Notes: generated from the letters alone by a model not told the origin. A stretch of DNA of 64,000 bases from Corynebacterium nuruki S6-4 (GCF_007970465.1 NZ_CP042429.1:2294001-2358000), one strand, 5' to 3'. Positions 18,215 through 30,909 are shown, counted from the stretch's first letter. Numbers and translations: made by a program.

Positions 18215-19591
18215 CTACCGGTCCTCCGGATTCGACAGCAGCACACCCCGGATCCCGGAGTGGAAGCCGTCGCGCAGGTGGACGCGCTGGTACTCGGTGA
18301 GCGTGTACTCGTGGAGTGTCTCGCAGGCGAACTGCAGCAGCGGCCGGTTGATCTCCTGGGGAAGCAGCCCGCCGGTGAGCGTGTGCGCCTCCTCCTTCTG
18401 GTCCGTGGACGCCGCATGGTGGAACCACCACACCGCGTACTGCTCGCCGATGTCGAAGGGACTCTGCCGGTCACCGGAGTGCCACACTTCATCGGGTAGC
18501 GGGACGTACCGGCTGCGCAGCCGGCGCCGGGGCGCCATCATCGACGGATTCGGTCGCCCACCTGGCAGCGGGCCCGGCTTCGGTGCCGGGGTGGTCGATT
18601 CCGGGAGGTCATCGGAGCAGGCGGGCTCGTCACCCGGCAGGGCGGGAACTGCGGGATCCTGCTCCGTCCTGCCCCTGGCCTTCTCCTTCCCGTTCGCTGT
18701 CTCTGCCGGGGCCGCCGCGTCCGCTGTACCGGTTGTATCTGAGGTACCTGCTGCGCCTGCCGGGGCTGTCGCGTCTTCCGTGGATTCGGCGTCCGCGGCA
18801 TTCGCGGCGTCCCCGGTGCTGCGGTGGGTGCGGTAGTCCGGCACCGGCTGGACGCCGGCGAGGTCCTCGACGGGTTCGGCGTCCCCGATCGGCTTGTAGC
18901 GGGCACGCTCCTCGGGCTTCTCGTCGCGGTCGTGCTCGGCATGCCCGTCGTGCCCGGCGTGCCCGGTGTGCCCGGTGTGCCCGGTGGCACTGTCACCGTG
19001 GTGGTCGGCATGACCGTGGCCACCGGCCTCGGGCGGCAGCGGGCCTTCGAGGACCTCGAGGCGCATGCAGTCACGGAAGTCCTCGCGGGGGTCGAGGATC
19101 GTGGTCGAGTCGCACGCGAAACGGAGGTTCGAGGACATCGAGTCCCAGCCGAAGCCGTACAGGTGCACCCGGATTCCGGCGTCGACGGCCTCATGTACGC
19201 CGGGCAGCATGTCGGCGTCCCCGGAGACGAGGATGAAGTCGCTGAACTGCTGCTTCTGTGCGGCGACGACCATGTCGGCGACGAGTCGGGTGTCGACGGC
19301 CTTCTGGGTACGCCGGTCGCCCCATTCGATGAGCTGGCCCGCACGCAGCTGGACGCCCGGCTCGGACCGCAGCGACCGCTGGTAGCGGTGCGGGCCGGAA
19401 TCCGGGATGCCGTCGTACCAGTTCTGCCGGTGGACCGGTTGGTCGAGCTGGTTGACGGCCATCGTCGTCAGTAGTCGCACCACTTCCGGCAGGTCCACCT
19501 CGAGTTGGGAGCGGGCGCCGGTCTCCCAGGAGTTGTAGAAGCTGGCGAGCAGGTAGGAGGTGTCGACGAAGATGAGAGTGCGCTCGAGCAT
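18215..19591 (-). CDS. NYN (PIN-like) domain protein with His-rich linker
   Basis: 458 residues. The N-terminal ~175 residues form a NYN/LabA-type PIN-like nuclease domain with acidic positions D10 (FVDTSYLL), D100 and D106 (DTRLVADM), and D125/D127 (SGDADMLP), consistent with metal-dependent RNA cleavage. A long low-complexity linker follows, first His-rich (GHTGHTGHAGHDGHAEHD), then Ala/Thr/Glu-rich. A C-terminal ~100-residue domain (from about 350) is not recognised. GGAAGG sits 7-8 nt before the ATG. It lies 50 bp upstream of aftA and may be co-transcribed with it. Confidence 0.8.
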   Translation of the reverse strand: MLERTLIFVDTSYLLASFYNSWETGARSQLEVDLPEVVRLLTTMAVNQLDQPVHRQNWYDGIPDSGPHRYQRSLRSEPGVQLRAGQLIEWGDRRTQKAVDTRLVADMVVAAQKQQFSDFILVSGDADMLPGVHEAVDAGIRVHLYGFGWDSMSSNLRFACDSTTILDPREDFRDCMRLEVLEGPLPPEAGGHGHADHHGDSATGHTGHTGHAGHDGHAEHDRDEKPEERARYKPIGDAEPVEDLAGVQPVPDYRTHRSTGDAANAADAESTEDATAPAGAAGTSDTTGTADAAAPAETANGKEKARGRTEQDPAVPALPGDEPACSDDLPESTTPAPKPGPLPGGRPNPSMMAPRRRLRSRYVPLPDEVWHSGDRQSPFDIGEQYAVWWFHHAASTDQKEEAHTLTGGLLPQEINRPLLQFACETLHEYTLTEYQRVHLRDGFHSGIRGVLLSNPEDR

Positions 19592-19701
19592 GGTGGGTGG
19601 ACCTTCCGGGTGTTTTTCGGGTGTTTCCGGCTCCAGTCTGCCCCATTGCCGGGGCTGATGTGGCAGGGGCGGATCCTTGCGGCCGGGCGTGGCGTCCTGT
19701 A

Positions 19702-19729
19702 TTGGTTAGTTACACGAGTAACTAACCAA
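19702..19729 (+). promoter_or_regulatory. Palindromic operator for the GntR/YtrA-type regulator
   Basis: A perfect inverted repeat with 12-bp arms TTGGTTAGTTAC and GTAACTAACCAA around ACGA. It lies 38 bp upstream of the regulator start, between the divergent NYN and ABC-operon genes. YtrA-type regulators repress their own ABC operon through such palindromes, so autorepression is the natural reading. Confidence 0.8.
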
Positions 19730-19767
19730 CTGACTGAAAACCCGGAACCGGAACGAGGTGCACCGGC

Positions 19768-20142
19768 ATGGACGAGACCACGGCCCCGCTCTTCCGCCAG
19801 ATCGCCGATCTGGTGGAGGACGCCGTCGTCGACCGCTCCCTGCCCGAGGGGGCACGCGCCCCGTCCACCACCGAGCTCGCCGCCTTCCACAGCATCAACC
19901 CGGCCACCGCCCGCAAAGGACTGCAACTGCTGGTCGACCGCGGTGTGCTGGCCAAACGGCGCGGCATCGGCATGTTCGTCGAACCCGGTGCGCGGGAGCG
20001 GGTCCTGGACCGGCGGCGAGACAGCTTCGCCGCCGACTACCTCGCCCCGCTCGTCGACGAGGCGATCGCCCTCGGCCTCGACCGCGCCGGGCTCCACGAG
20101 CTCGTCGACCGGGTCGCCGACAGCAGAGGACTGGAATCATGA
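19768..20142 (+). CDS. GntR-family (YtrA subfamily) transcriptional regulator
   Basis: 124 residues. The winged HTH occupies about residues 8-75 (PLFRQIADLVEDAVVDRSLP, then PSTTELAAFHSINPATARKG). The C-terminal tail is short, as is usual for YtrA-type members that control ABC exporters. It is first in a four-gene operon; its TGA overlaps the ATG of the next gene. The adjacent 12-bp-arm palindrome is the likely binding site. Confidence 0.9.
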   Translation: MDETTAPLFRQIADLVEDAVVDRSLPEGARAPSTTELAAFHSINPATARKGLQLLVDRGVLAKRRGIGMFVEPGARERVLDRRRDSFAADYLAPLVDEAIALGLDRAGLHELVDRVADSRGLES

Positions 20143-20855
20143 TCGCCCTCACCGACACTGAACTCCGCTACCCCGGAGCACCGGACACCACGCCGCCGGT
20201 GCTCGGCCCGCTGACCCTGGACATCCCCGCGGCGTCCGACGGCCCGACCGTCGTCGGCCTCGCCGGACGCAACGGCGCCGGCAAGTCCACCCTGCTCGGC
20301 CTTATCGCCGGGCAACTGCGCCCCACCGCCGGATCAGTGCAGGTCGGGGGCCGTGAAGCTTTCGACGATCCCGACGTGCTCCGCACTGTCAGCCTCACCG
20401 GGGTCGACGTCGACTACCCGGCGGCGTGGCCGGTCAGTACGGTGCTGCTCACCGCCGCCCGCCGCTTCCCGCAGTGGGACGCCGCCACCGCCACCCGACT
20501 GCGCGAGGCCTTCGGCGTGGCGCCGGCCACCGCCTACGGGGAGCTGTCCCGTGGGCAGCGGTCAGCCGTGGGCATCATCGTCGGCCTGGCGTCCCGGACG
20601 CCGGTCACCCTCCTCGACGAACCCTATGTCGGTCTGGACGCCCAGGGGCGGCGCCTGCTCTCCCGTGAACTGCTCGGACTCGAGGAACCGCGCACCGTCA
20701 TCCTCGCCACCCACCAGCTCGCGGATCTGGAACGCACCGTCTCCCGCCTGCTCGTCCTCGACCGGGGCCAGCTCACGCACGATCTCGATCCCGCGGAGCT
20801 CGGTGAACGCTTCATCCGCGTCACCCGCTCCGTACAGAGAAAGGCCCTGGCATGA
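20139..20855 (+). CDS. ABC transporter ATP-binding protein
   Basis: 238 residues. Walker A is GRNGAGKST (about 45), the signature is LSRGQ, Walker B is VTLLDEPYVGLD, and the H-loop is ATHQ. It overlaps the regulator gene by 4 nt and the next ATPase gene by 4 nt. Together with its sister ATPase and the membrane protein it should form a heterodimeric YtrBE-like exporter; the substrate is not evident. Confidence 0.92.
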   Translation: MIALTDTELRYPGAPDTTPPVLGPLTLDIPAASDGPTVVGLAGRNGAGKSTLLGLIAGQLRPTAGSVQVGGREAFDDPDVLRTVSLTGVDVDYPAAWPVSTVLLTAARRFPQWDAATATRLREAFGVAPATAYGELSRGQRSAVGIIVGLASRTPVTLLDEPYVGLDAQGRRLLSRELLGLEEPRTVILATHQLADLERTVSRLLVLDRGQLTHDLDPAELGERFIRVTRSVQRKALA

Positions 20856-21814
20856 ACCCCGACACCGCCGCCCCGGCAACCGCCGCCTTCCACCTCCGCG
20901 GCGTGACGAAGAAGTTCGGCCGCACCACCGCGCTCGACAACATCACCTGCGACATCCCGCTCGGTCACGTCCACGGTCTGATCGGCCGCAACGGAGCCGG
21001 CAAGACCACCCTGTTGCGCGCCCTGGCAGGGCAGGTGCCCGTGTCCGGTGAGATCATCCTCGATGACGGGGCGGCGTCCGGACCGGTGCAGGACAATCCG
21101 CGCGCCCTCGACCGCATCGTCCTCGCCGGCGCGGATGTTCCGTACCCGCCGCTGATGTCGGTGCGCACCCTCATGGACATCGCGCGGGCACGCTGGGCGG
21201 GCTGGGACGAGTCCTTCGCCGCCGACCTGCTCGACCGGTCCGGACTGAACCCGCGGGCGGAGTTCGGCGGCCTGTCACGGGGGCAGAAGACCCTCGCGAG
21301 CCTGGTCGTGGGGCTCGGCGCACGCACGGAGATCATCCTGCTCGACGAGCCGTACCTGGGGCTGGACGTGCAGAATCGTGAGCTGCTGTACCGGGTGCTG
21401 CTCGACGAGCTCACCGCGGACCCGGACCGCACCGTCATCCTCTCCACCCACCACCTCGACGATGCCGCCCTGCTGCTCGATTCCGTCATCCTGCTGGACG
21501 GAGGACAGGTCCGTGCCTGTACCGGTACCGAGGATCTGACCCGTGGCACCGCCGTCGCCGAGGGGTCGACGACCGCGGTCGGCGCGCTGCTCGGCCGCGT
21601 GCCGGCGCACGTGCTGCGGGAGGACGCCGCCGCCGGACGCCGCCGCGTCACCCTCGACGCCTCGCTCGACGACGACCGGCTGGTCGCCGCGGCAACGGAG
21701 CTCTGGGTGCAGCTCAGTGAGCCGGATCTCGGTCATGCCGCCCTCGCCCGGGGCGGGGCCGACGGCGGGGTCGACGGCGGGGCCCGGGCGGATGCCCGGG
21801 GAGGTGCCCGATGA
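20852..21814 (+). CDS. ABC transporter ATP-binding protein
   Basis: 320 residues. Walker A is GRNGAGKTT, the signature LSRGQ, Walker B IILLDEPYLGLD, and the H-loop STHH. It has an extra C-terminal ~90-residue region after the nucleotide-binding domain, ending in a Gly/Asp/Arg-rich tail (GGADGGVDGGARADARGGAR). It overlaps both neighbours by 4 nt. Confidence 0.92.
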   Translation: MNPDTAAPATAAFHLRGVTKKFGRTTALDNITCDIPLGHVHGLIGRNGAGKTTLLRALAGQVPVSGEIILDDGAASGPVQDNPRALDRIVLAGADVPYPPLMSVRTLMDIARARWAGWDESFAADLLDRSGLNPRAEFGGLSRGQKTLASLVVGLGARTEIILLDEPYLGLDVQNRELLYRVLLDELTADPDRTVILSTHHLDDAALLLDSVILLDGGQVRACTGTEDLTRGTAVAEGSTTAVGALLGRVPAHVLREDAAAGRRRVTLDASLDDDRLVAAATELWVQLSEPDLGHAALARGGADGGVDGGARADARGGAR

Positions 21815-23082
21815 CGGCCCCGGCGAGGATGCGGCCCGCGTCCGCTGCCCCGACGACGTTGCCGTGGCGCCCTCATCTGCGGATCTGCCTGCTGGCCCTG
21901 CGCTCCGGCTGGTGGGGTCGACTGTGCGGTCTGGCGTTCCCGCTGATGCTTCTGCTGCTCACCGATGATCCGTCGGGTCTGAAGAGGGTGCTGTGCATCA
22001 TCGTCCTGGTCTCGGCGACGGCGTGGACGCGGACGACGCTGTCCACCCGGGAACTCCGGGTGTTCGGCCTCGGTGCAGGCGAGGAACGGCGACATGTCCT
22101 CGTCGCTGGCGCCCTCAGCCTGGTGCTCTCCGAGCTGACGGTCGGGCTGATCGCCCTGGTCATCGCCCTGACGCAGGGTGGTCGTGGGGTGGACATCGGC
22201 ATCGCCGCCGGTCTCGTCGCGCTCGTGACCGTCGGGGACACGGTCGTCCGGCTGCGCGGATCAGCGCGTCCGGGCGTCGCTGAACAGGCGCGGATCGACC
22301 GCCGTGACCGGGAGAGCGGACGCCCTGCGGACGCCGCGGCACCAGACGGACACCGCCTGGTCCTGCGGAACCTGGTCCGTCGCGCCTGGTGGGCCCTGGC
22401 CGCGGCCGGGCTGGCCGTTGTCCCGGTACAACTCGTGGCCCGGGGTCTGCTTCCCGATCGGACCGCCCGGGCCGTCATCCTGCTGGCCGGGGTGGCCGTC
22501 AGCCAGATCGTCGTGGTCGCCGTCGCCGCGAACCTTGCCGACGGGCTGACCGGGTGGCTGGTCTTCGGCGGCCGACGTCATGACTGGGCGACCGCGGTCC
22601 TGCGCGGCGCGGTGGTTGTGCCGGTCGCCGGAGTGGTGGGTGCGCTGACGGCGGTCCTGCTGGAGCTCCTGGTCGCGGGTCGATGGGGCCTGATGGACGA
22701 AGCGGCTCTGCTGCATCCGAAGGATGTGGCGGGGACAGTGCAGCTCGGCCTCGCCGGTCTCGCCACGGGCATGGTGCTCGTCGGTGGGACGGTGCTGGCG
22801 GCACTGGTTGTCCAGGTGGCGCCGGGAGCGGTCCAGGTGGCCGTCTGGTTCCTGGGCGGCTTTCTGGTGGCGGGTCTGGTGGTCTGGGCATGGAGCCCCG
22901 GCCTGGCGGGCTGGCCGGACCATGACCTGACGTGGCTGACGGTGGGGCCGGTCGCTGTGGTGGTCGTGGTTGTCGCCGTGACGTCCGGGGCCTGCCGGGT
23001 GCTGCTCGGCCGGACCGCCGTGGCCGAGGGCGGCGGCTTCCGGGAGTGGTTCGGTCTCGCTCCGGACGATGATCAGAAGTGA
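21811..23082 (+). CDS. ABC transporter membrane subunit (putative)
   Basis: 423 residues with roughly 8-10 hydrophobic segments (for example LAFPLMLLLL, VLVAGALSLVLSELTVGLIA and VAVVVVVVAVTSG). A charged cytoplasmic loop lies near 155-190. No sequence family is recognised. The 4-nt overlap with the second ATPase gene, and being last in a regulator-ATPase-ATPase operon, identify it as the likely permease. It is followed by the rRNA operon on the same strand. Confidence 0.75.
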   Translation: MTAPARMRPASAAPTTLPWRPHLRICLLALRSGWWGRLCGLAFPLMLLLLTDDPSGLKRVLCIIVLVSATAWTRTTLSTRELRVFGLGAGEERRHVLVAGALSLVLSELTVGLIALVIALTQGGRGVDIGIAAGLVALVTVGDTVVRLRGSARPGVAEQARIDRRDRESGRPADAAAPDGHRLVLRNLVRRAWWALAAAGLAVVPVQLVARGLLPDRTARAVILLAGVAVSQIVVVAVAANLADGLTGWLVFGGRRHDWATAVLRGAVVVPVAGVVGALTAVLLELLVAGRWGLMDEAALLHPKDVAGTVQLGLAGLATGMVLVGGTVLAALVVQVAPGAVQVAVWFLGGFLVAGLVVWAWSPGLAGWPDHDLTWLTVGPVAVVVVVVAVTSGACRVLLGRTAVAEGGGFREWFGLAPDDDQK

Positions 23083-23126
23083 AACATGCTCTGACCTGGG
23101 GATGTGTGTTTCCTGGGGTGGGTGTG

Positions 23127-23245
23127 TAGATTATGTCGGGTCAGCGCGGCGGTCGCCGCGGGTTATGACGAACAGACACCGGGTCCTGCACCCTGGTAGG
23201 CGGTGTCGCTTCCGGTTTGCGATTGTGTGAACGGGGGGTTACAGT
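23127..23245 (+). promoter_or_regulatory. rrn: rRNA operon promoter region
   Basis: The best promoter is TTGCGA (23217-23222), a 17-bp spacer and TACAGT (23240-23245), about 330 bp before 16S. A second -10 candidate TAGATT (23127-23132) lies further up without a clear -35. The 490-bp stretch from 23083 to 23576 contains no gene; it is promoter, leader and processing sequence. Confidence 0.55.
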
Positions 23246-23300
23246 TCAGGGAGTCGCTTCGAGCAGCCGCCTGTGGGTGGTTGGTTGTGGTGTGCGTAGG

Positions 23301-23319
23301 TTGTTTGAGAACTCAATAG
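23301..23319 (+). promoter_or_regulatory. boxA-like antitermination leader element
   Basis: TTGTTTGAGAACTCAATAG is the conserved actinobacterial rRNA leader motif, and a near copy recurs in the 16S-23S spacer. It probably loads Nus factors for antitermination and/or takes part in RNase III processing. Confidence 0.65.
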
Positions 23320-23576
23320 CGTGATGAACCAAGTTTTTTGTTGCACGACAGTGTGCGCATGACAACAGGTTGGTCTGTGTCGGTGGTGCCGGCGAGCCCT
23401 GAATAGTCGGGGGTTCGTTAAATCATTGATATCTGATTGTTGCTGTTGCTGTGTCACTGTGGTGATTGGTCCGACCTTGGTCCCCCGACCGGGTCGGATT
23501 GTGATGATCTTTTGATTGTCAGCAGTTCAGTATTTTGTTTTTTGTTTGCCAGTGAGGGCTCTTTGTAGGGTTTTTG

Positions 23577-25104
<1,528 letters not shown>

Positions 25105-25321
25105 AGTTTTTTGTGCACCGCGTCAACACGGACGTTTGGGTGCTTTTTTGTTAATCCGGGTGGATGCCACGAGCGTGATGTGGGTCGGCCGGTTGTTGTG
25201 CGCTGTGGTGCAGCAAGTTTGGTTCGTCATCGTTGTTGGGTGTCTGGAGTGTCCTACTCCTGATTCTGGGATTCCTGGTTGTCCGGTGGCCGTTGGTGGT
25301 TGTCGGTTCTCGGGGGTTCGT

Positions 25322-25341
25322 GTTGTTTGAGAACTGTATAG
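25322..25341 (+). promoter_or_regulatory. boxA-like element in the 16S-23S spacer
   Basis: GTTGTTTGAGAACTGTATAG is nearly identical to the leader element at 23301. The ~310-bp spacer (25099-25411) contains no tRNA gene that I can find, as is usual for corynebacteria. Confidence 0.6.
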
Positions 25342-25411
25342 TGGACGCGAGTATCTTCTTTATTACTGCAAATTTTTTTGTTGTTCACCCGGGCTCTTTT
25401 TGAGTCTGTTT

Positions 25412-28490
<3,079 letters not shown>

Positions 28491-28640
28491 AGTCACGTTG
28501 GTGGTTGTTGGTGTGCGGCATGTGTTGCAGCGTAGGAGAGTTTTCGCGTCCATTGTGCAGTGTCTGGAACGGCACAGCATACTGTTCCCCGCCCGTGTGG
28601 TGGTGGTTTGGGTGTGTGTGGTTGTTTCGTTGATAGATTT

Positions 28641-28756
28641 GTCGGTGGTTTTGGCGGTGGGGTCACGCCCGGTCCCTTTCCGAACCCGGTAGCTAAGCCC
28701 ACCTGCGCCGATGGTACTGCACCCGGGAGGGTGTGGGAGAGTAGGTCGCCGCCGGC
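28641..28756 (+). rRNA. rrf: 5S ribosomal RNA
   Basis: The terminal helix pairs GTCGGTGGTT with CGCCGCCGGC using G-U wobbles. Internal conserved parts are CGGTCCCTTTCCGAACCCGG and GATGGTACTGCACCCGGGAG. About 116 nt; ends to within a few bases. The 150-bp 23S-5S spacer has no other feature. Confidence 0.92.
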
Positions 28757-28770
28757 ATTAAACGTGTGTG

Positions 28771-28839
28771 GGAGGTCCTGCCCCCTGCTCTGGTCGACTT
28801 CTGGTCGGTCGGGGTGGGGGCGGGGCCTCCTTCTTTTTG
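28771..28839 (+). terminator. rRNA operon terminator
   Basis: GGAGGTCCTGCCCC (28771-28784) pairs with GGGGCGGGGCCTCC (28817-28830), 14 bp with two G-U pairs, followed by TTCTTTTT. It is an intrinsic terminator about 15 bp after 5S. Confidence 0.75.
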
Positions 28840-28915
28840 TGCGTGCGCGCAGTTTTCGGGTCCGTGGTCGGACGGTATGTCTTGTGCCGGGGTGTCACCG
28901 GCCGGCCCGGCGGTG

Positions 28916-28977
28916 CCGGGTGCGCGTCGGCAGGGTGGCCCGGCGGGGGAGAATCCACCCTGCCGACGCACACCCGG
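28916..28977. repeat. Long-hairpin repeat, family A, copy 1
   Basis: Arms at 28916-28938 and 28955-28977 (23 bp, one G-U-type mismatch) with a 16-nt loop. The core is GTCGGCAGGGTGG / CCACCCTGCCGAC. It lies in the 650-bp gene-free gap between 5S rRNA and the pseudouridine synthase. It is not followed by a T-run on either strand. Confidence 0.85.
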
Positions 28978-29214
28978 ACGCCGGGCCCGTTGCTGCGCGC
29001 TTTTCCGCACTTCCGGGGCAGGTGCCGGTTCCGGCGTGGGCGACCGGCGGTGGGTGTGGTGCGTGACGTCGAGCAGGAAACCGGGCCGGGGGCGTCGTCG
29101 CGCTGCTCCGTGCTCGACTTCACGGACGACCGCATTGTGCAGGGTGGTGGGAGCCGGGGTCGCTGCGTCCGGGCGCCGACCGGGCGGGATCGACGGGGCG
29201 TCGTCTTGGCGGGG

Positions 29215-29275
29215 CCGGGTGTGCGTCGGCAGGGTGGTCCAGCGGGGAGAATCCACCCTGCCGACGCACACCCGG
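29215..29275. repeat. Long-hairpin repeat, family A, copy 2
   Basis: A perfect 23-bp inverted repeat (29215-29237 with 29253-29275) around a 15-nt loop. It has the same arms as copy 1 apart from one base, and a similar loop (GCGGGGGAGAAT against GCGGGGAGAAT). The remaining parts of the 28840-29403 gap show no gene I can support. Confidence 0.88.
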
Positions 29276-29403
29276 GGACTGAGAGCGGGTCTACCCCGGT
29301 GCCGGGGCCGGAAGTCGGGGTCGGCGGAACCCGGGGGCTGACCGGCTCAGACGGGTCAGAGCCGGGGAACCGGGGAGATGGGGAGCGGACTGCCGCCCGG
29401 GCC

Positions 29404-30486
29404 CTACCGGAATGACGAGGTGAAGAGCCGGGGCTGCCCACTGATCGGGTCTGTGAAGGACAGTGACCGGGCGGTCAGCCCCATCGGGCGGGAGAAGTCC
29501 TCCTCGTCGACGGAGGGAACGTAGGGCATCGGGGCGTCCTCGTTCCAGAGCGCCTCGTCGGACAGCACCGAGTACAGCGGATCGTTGAGGATGGGGAGCC
29601 CGAACAGGCGGAGATTGAGACGCAGCTGGTGTGTCCGTCCCGAGTGCGGCTCAAGGCGCCACTCGAGGAGCGGTTGATCCGGAATCCCGAGCTCGAGGGC
29701 GGCGTCCGGCCGGTCAACGAGGTTGAGCCCGGTCACCGACGTGGAACTGTTGGGTTCGCCGTCCTCGAGGAACGTCGCCATCCGGCCGCGGTACTTGATC
29801 ATCCGGTGGCGCAGCTGCCACGGCCGGTCGGCGGTGGGGAGCGGCAGCGACGTCGCAGTACTGCCGGTGTGGAGTGCGCCGGCCGGCACGGGCAGAAGTG
29901 CCTCGCCCTGTCCGGCCAGGGCGTCCCGCCACCCCTCGGGGACGGCGGTCAGCGCGCTGTAGACCTTCTGTGCGGCCCGGCGCTCGAAGAGCTGCTGATA
30001 GCGGCCCCGGACCTCGGGGCGGACCGTGAACAGCAGCACGCCCCGGGTGAGGCGGTCCAGGCGGTGCGCCGGCGACAGCGTCCCCAGGCCGAACTGCCGA
30101 CGGGCCCGGACCACGGCGGTCTCGGTGATGTGCTGGCCACGGGGGAGCGTGGACATGAAAGGCGGCTTGTCGACCACCAGCAGATCCTCATCGCGGTAGA
30201 GAAGCCGGAGCTCCCCGGGGACGTGTCGCTCCGGCGCCGGCCGGCGGTAGAACCAGATGAACTGGCCCCGGTCGACCACGGACGCGGGCGACAACCGGGT
30301 ACCGTCATCGAGCCGTACGCCGCCCTCGGCGAAGCGGGCCCGCAGGGCCGTCGCATCATCGGTGGGGTCATGGTGCTGCTGGGTGTCGATGAGCCGGCGG
30401 ACGGCACGCCAGGCGGTCGTCGTCTGCTCCAGCCGGACCCGGGACGGGTTCAGACCCTCGCGGATTGGGAGAGGTGGGTTCTTCAG
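29404..30486 (-). CDS. RluA-family 23S rRNA pseudouridine synthase, probable CTG start
   Basis: The catalytic motif HRLDRLTRGVLL, the YRDEDLLVVDKPPFMS strand and the GRTHQLRLNLRLFGLPILND motif identify an RluA/RluC-type enzyme converting U to pseudouridine in rRNA. The first conventional start (TTG, 30294) would remove the N-terminal region. The same frame is open further upstream and encodes PPLPIREGLNPSRVRL, which is typical of actinobacterial members. The only well-placed start for it is CTG at 30486, with AGGAG six bases upstream, giving 360 residues. It is divergent from the 46-residue gene, overlapping its promoter. Confidence 0.85.
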   Translation of the reverse strand: MKNPPLPIREGLNPSRVRLEQTTTAWRAVRRLIDTQQHHDPTDDATALRARFAEGGVRLDDGTRLSPASVVDRGQFIWFYRRPAPERHVPGELRLLYRDEDLLVVDKPPFMSTLPRGQHITETAVVRARRQFGLGTLSPAHRLDRLTRGVLLFTVRPEVRGRYQQLFERRAAQKVYSALTAVPEGWRDALAGQGEALLPVPAGALHTGSTATSLPLPTADRPWQLRHRMIKYRGRMATFLEDGEPNSSTSVTGLNLVDRPDAALELGIPDQPLLEWRLEPHSGRTHQLRLNLRLFGLPILNDPLYSVLSDEALWNEDAPMPYVPSVDEEDFSRPMGLTARSLSFTDPISGQPRLFTSSFR

Positions 30487-30494
30487 GCTAATCT
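30465..30494 (+). promoter_or_regulatory. Promoter of the 46-residue leaderless gene
   Basis: -35 TTGGGA (30465-30470), an 18-bp spacer and -10 TAATCT (30489-30494). The ATG at 30502 follows 7 nt later, and there is no Shine-Dalgarno on this strand. The promoter overlaps the proposed start of the divergent pseudouridine synthase gene. Confidence 0.65.
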
Positions 30495-30501
30495 CCTTGT
30501 C

Positions 30502-30642
30502 ATGGATATCAACGCGATTCTCGCCCCTGTCATGGACTTCCTGGCCACCGATTTCGGCCGGGTCATCGTCGGTGCGTTCCAGAACATCTTCAACTTCCTG
30601 TTCCCCGCCAACGCCGAGCCGGCGCCGGGTCCCACGAACTGA
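30502..30642 (+). CDS. Small protein of unknown function (46 residues), leaderless
   Basis: The protein starts MDINAILAPVMDFLATDFG and ends FPANAEPAPGPTN. Residues 4-36 look like one long amphipathic or membrane-active helix with an aromatic stretch (GAFQNIFNFLF); the tail is Ala/Pro-rich. It has no signal peptide. Support comes from the promoter at exact leaderless spacing and its bacterial-peptide composition. Its size and style recall the small helical corynebacterial envelope peptides (PorA/PorH), but no sequence match is claimed and it lacks serine. Confidence 0.65.
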   Translation: MDINAILAPVMDFLATDFGRVIVGAFQNIFNFLFPANAEPAPGPTN

Positions 30643-30801
30643 TGTTGTTTTGACACTGAGAGGTCACTCCGGGGGAGAGTCACCCCTGTGAGTGTACCGT
30701 CGGACAGTCGGGGCGCTGCTGCAGTGCTCCCCCTTCGGACGCGCTGAACTGCGGTTTTCTGCTGCTGTTGTCCGGAACCCGGGTAGGCGGTGTCCGGAAC
30801 T

Positions 30802-30851
30802 CCCCGCATGCGGGGGTGGGGTAGGGCGAGATGTCCGGAGAGGGGGATAAT
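30802..30851 (+). promoter_or_regulatory. Upstream region of the universal stress protein gene
   Basis: It contains the perfect palindrome CCCCGCATGCGGGG (30802-30815) and a -10 candidate GATAAT (30846-30851). A short hairpin CCGCCG/CGGCGG follows at about 30869-30885 in the leader. GTCCGGA is repeated on both sides of the palindrome. The -35 is unclear. Confidence 0.45.
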
Positions 30852-30909
30852 GGGGGTGAAAGGTTCCCCCGCCGTACAGCGGCGGTACATGAGAAAGAGC
30901 GAGGAAAAG

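Noticed and set aside
28916-29275. A two-spacer CRISPR-like array formed by the repeated hairpins
   Set aside because: The repeats are about 300 bp apart with long internal loops and there are no cas genes; they are palindromic elements, not CRISPR repeats.
28560-29441. Overlapping Arg/Gly-rich open frames after the 5S rRNA
   Set aside because: They run through the 5S gene, its terminator and two hairpin repeats; frames on both strands are equally open because of GC content, and none has a start signal.
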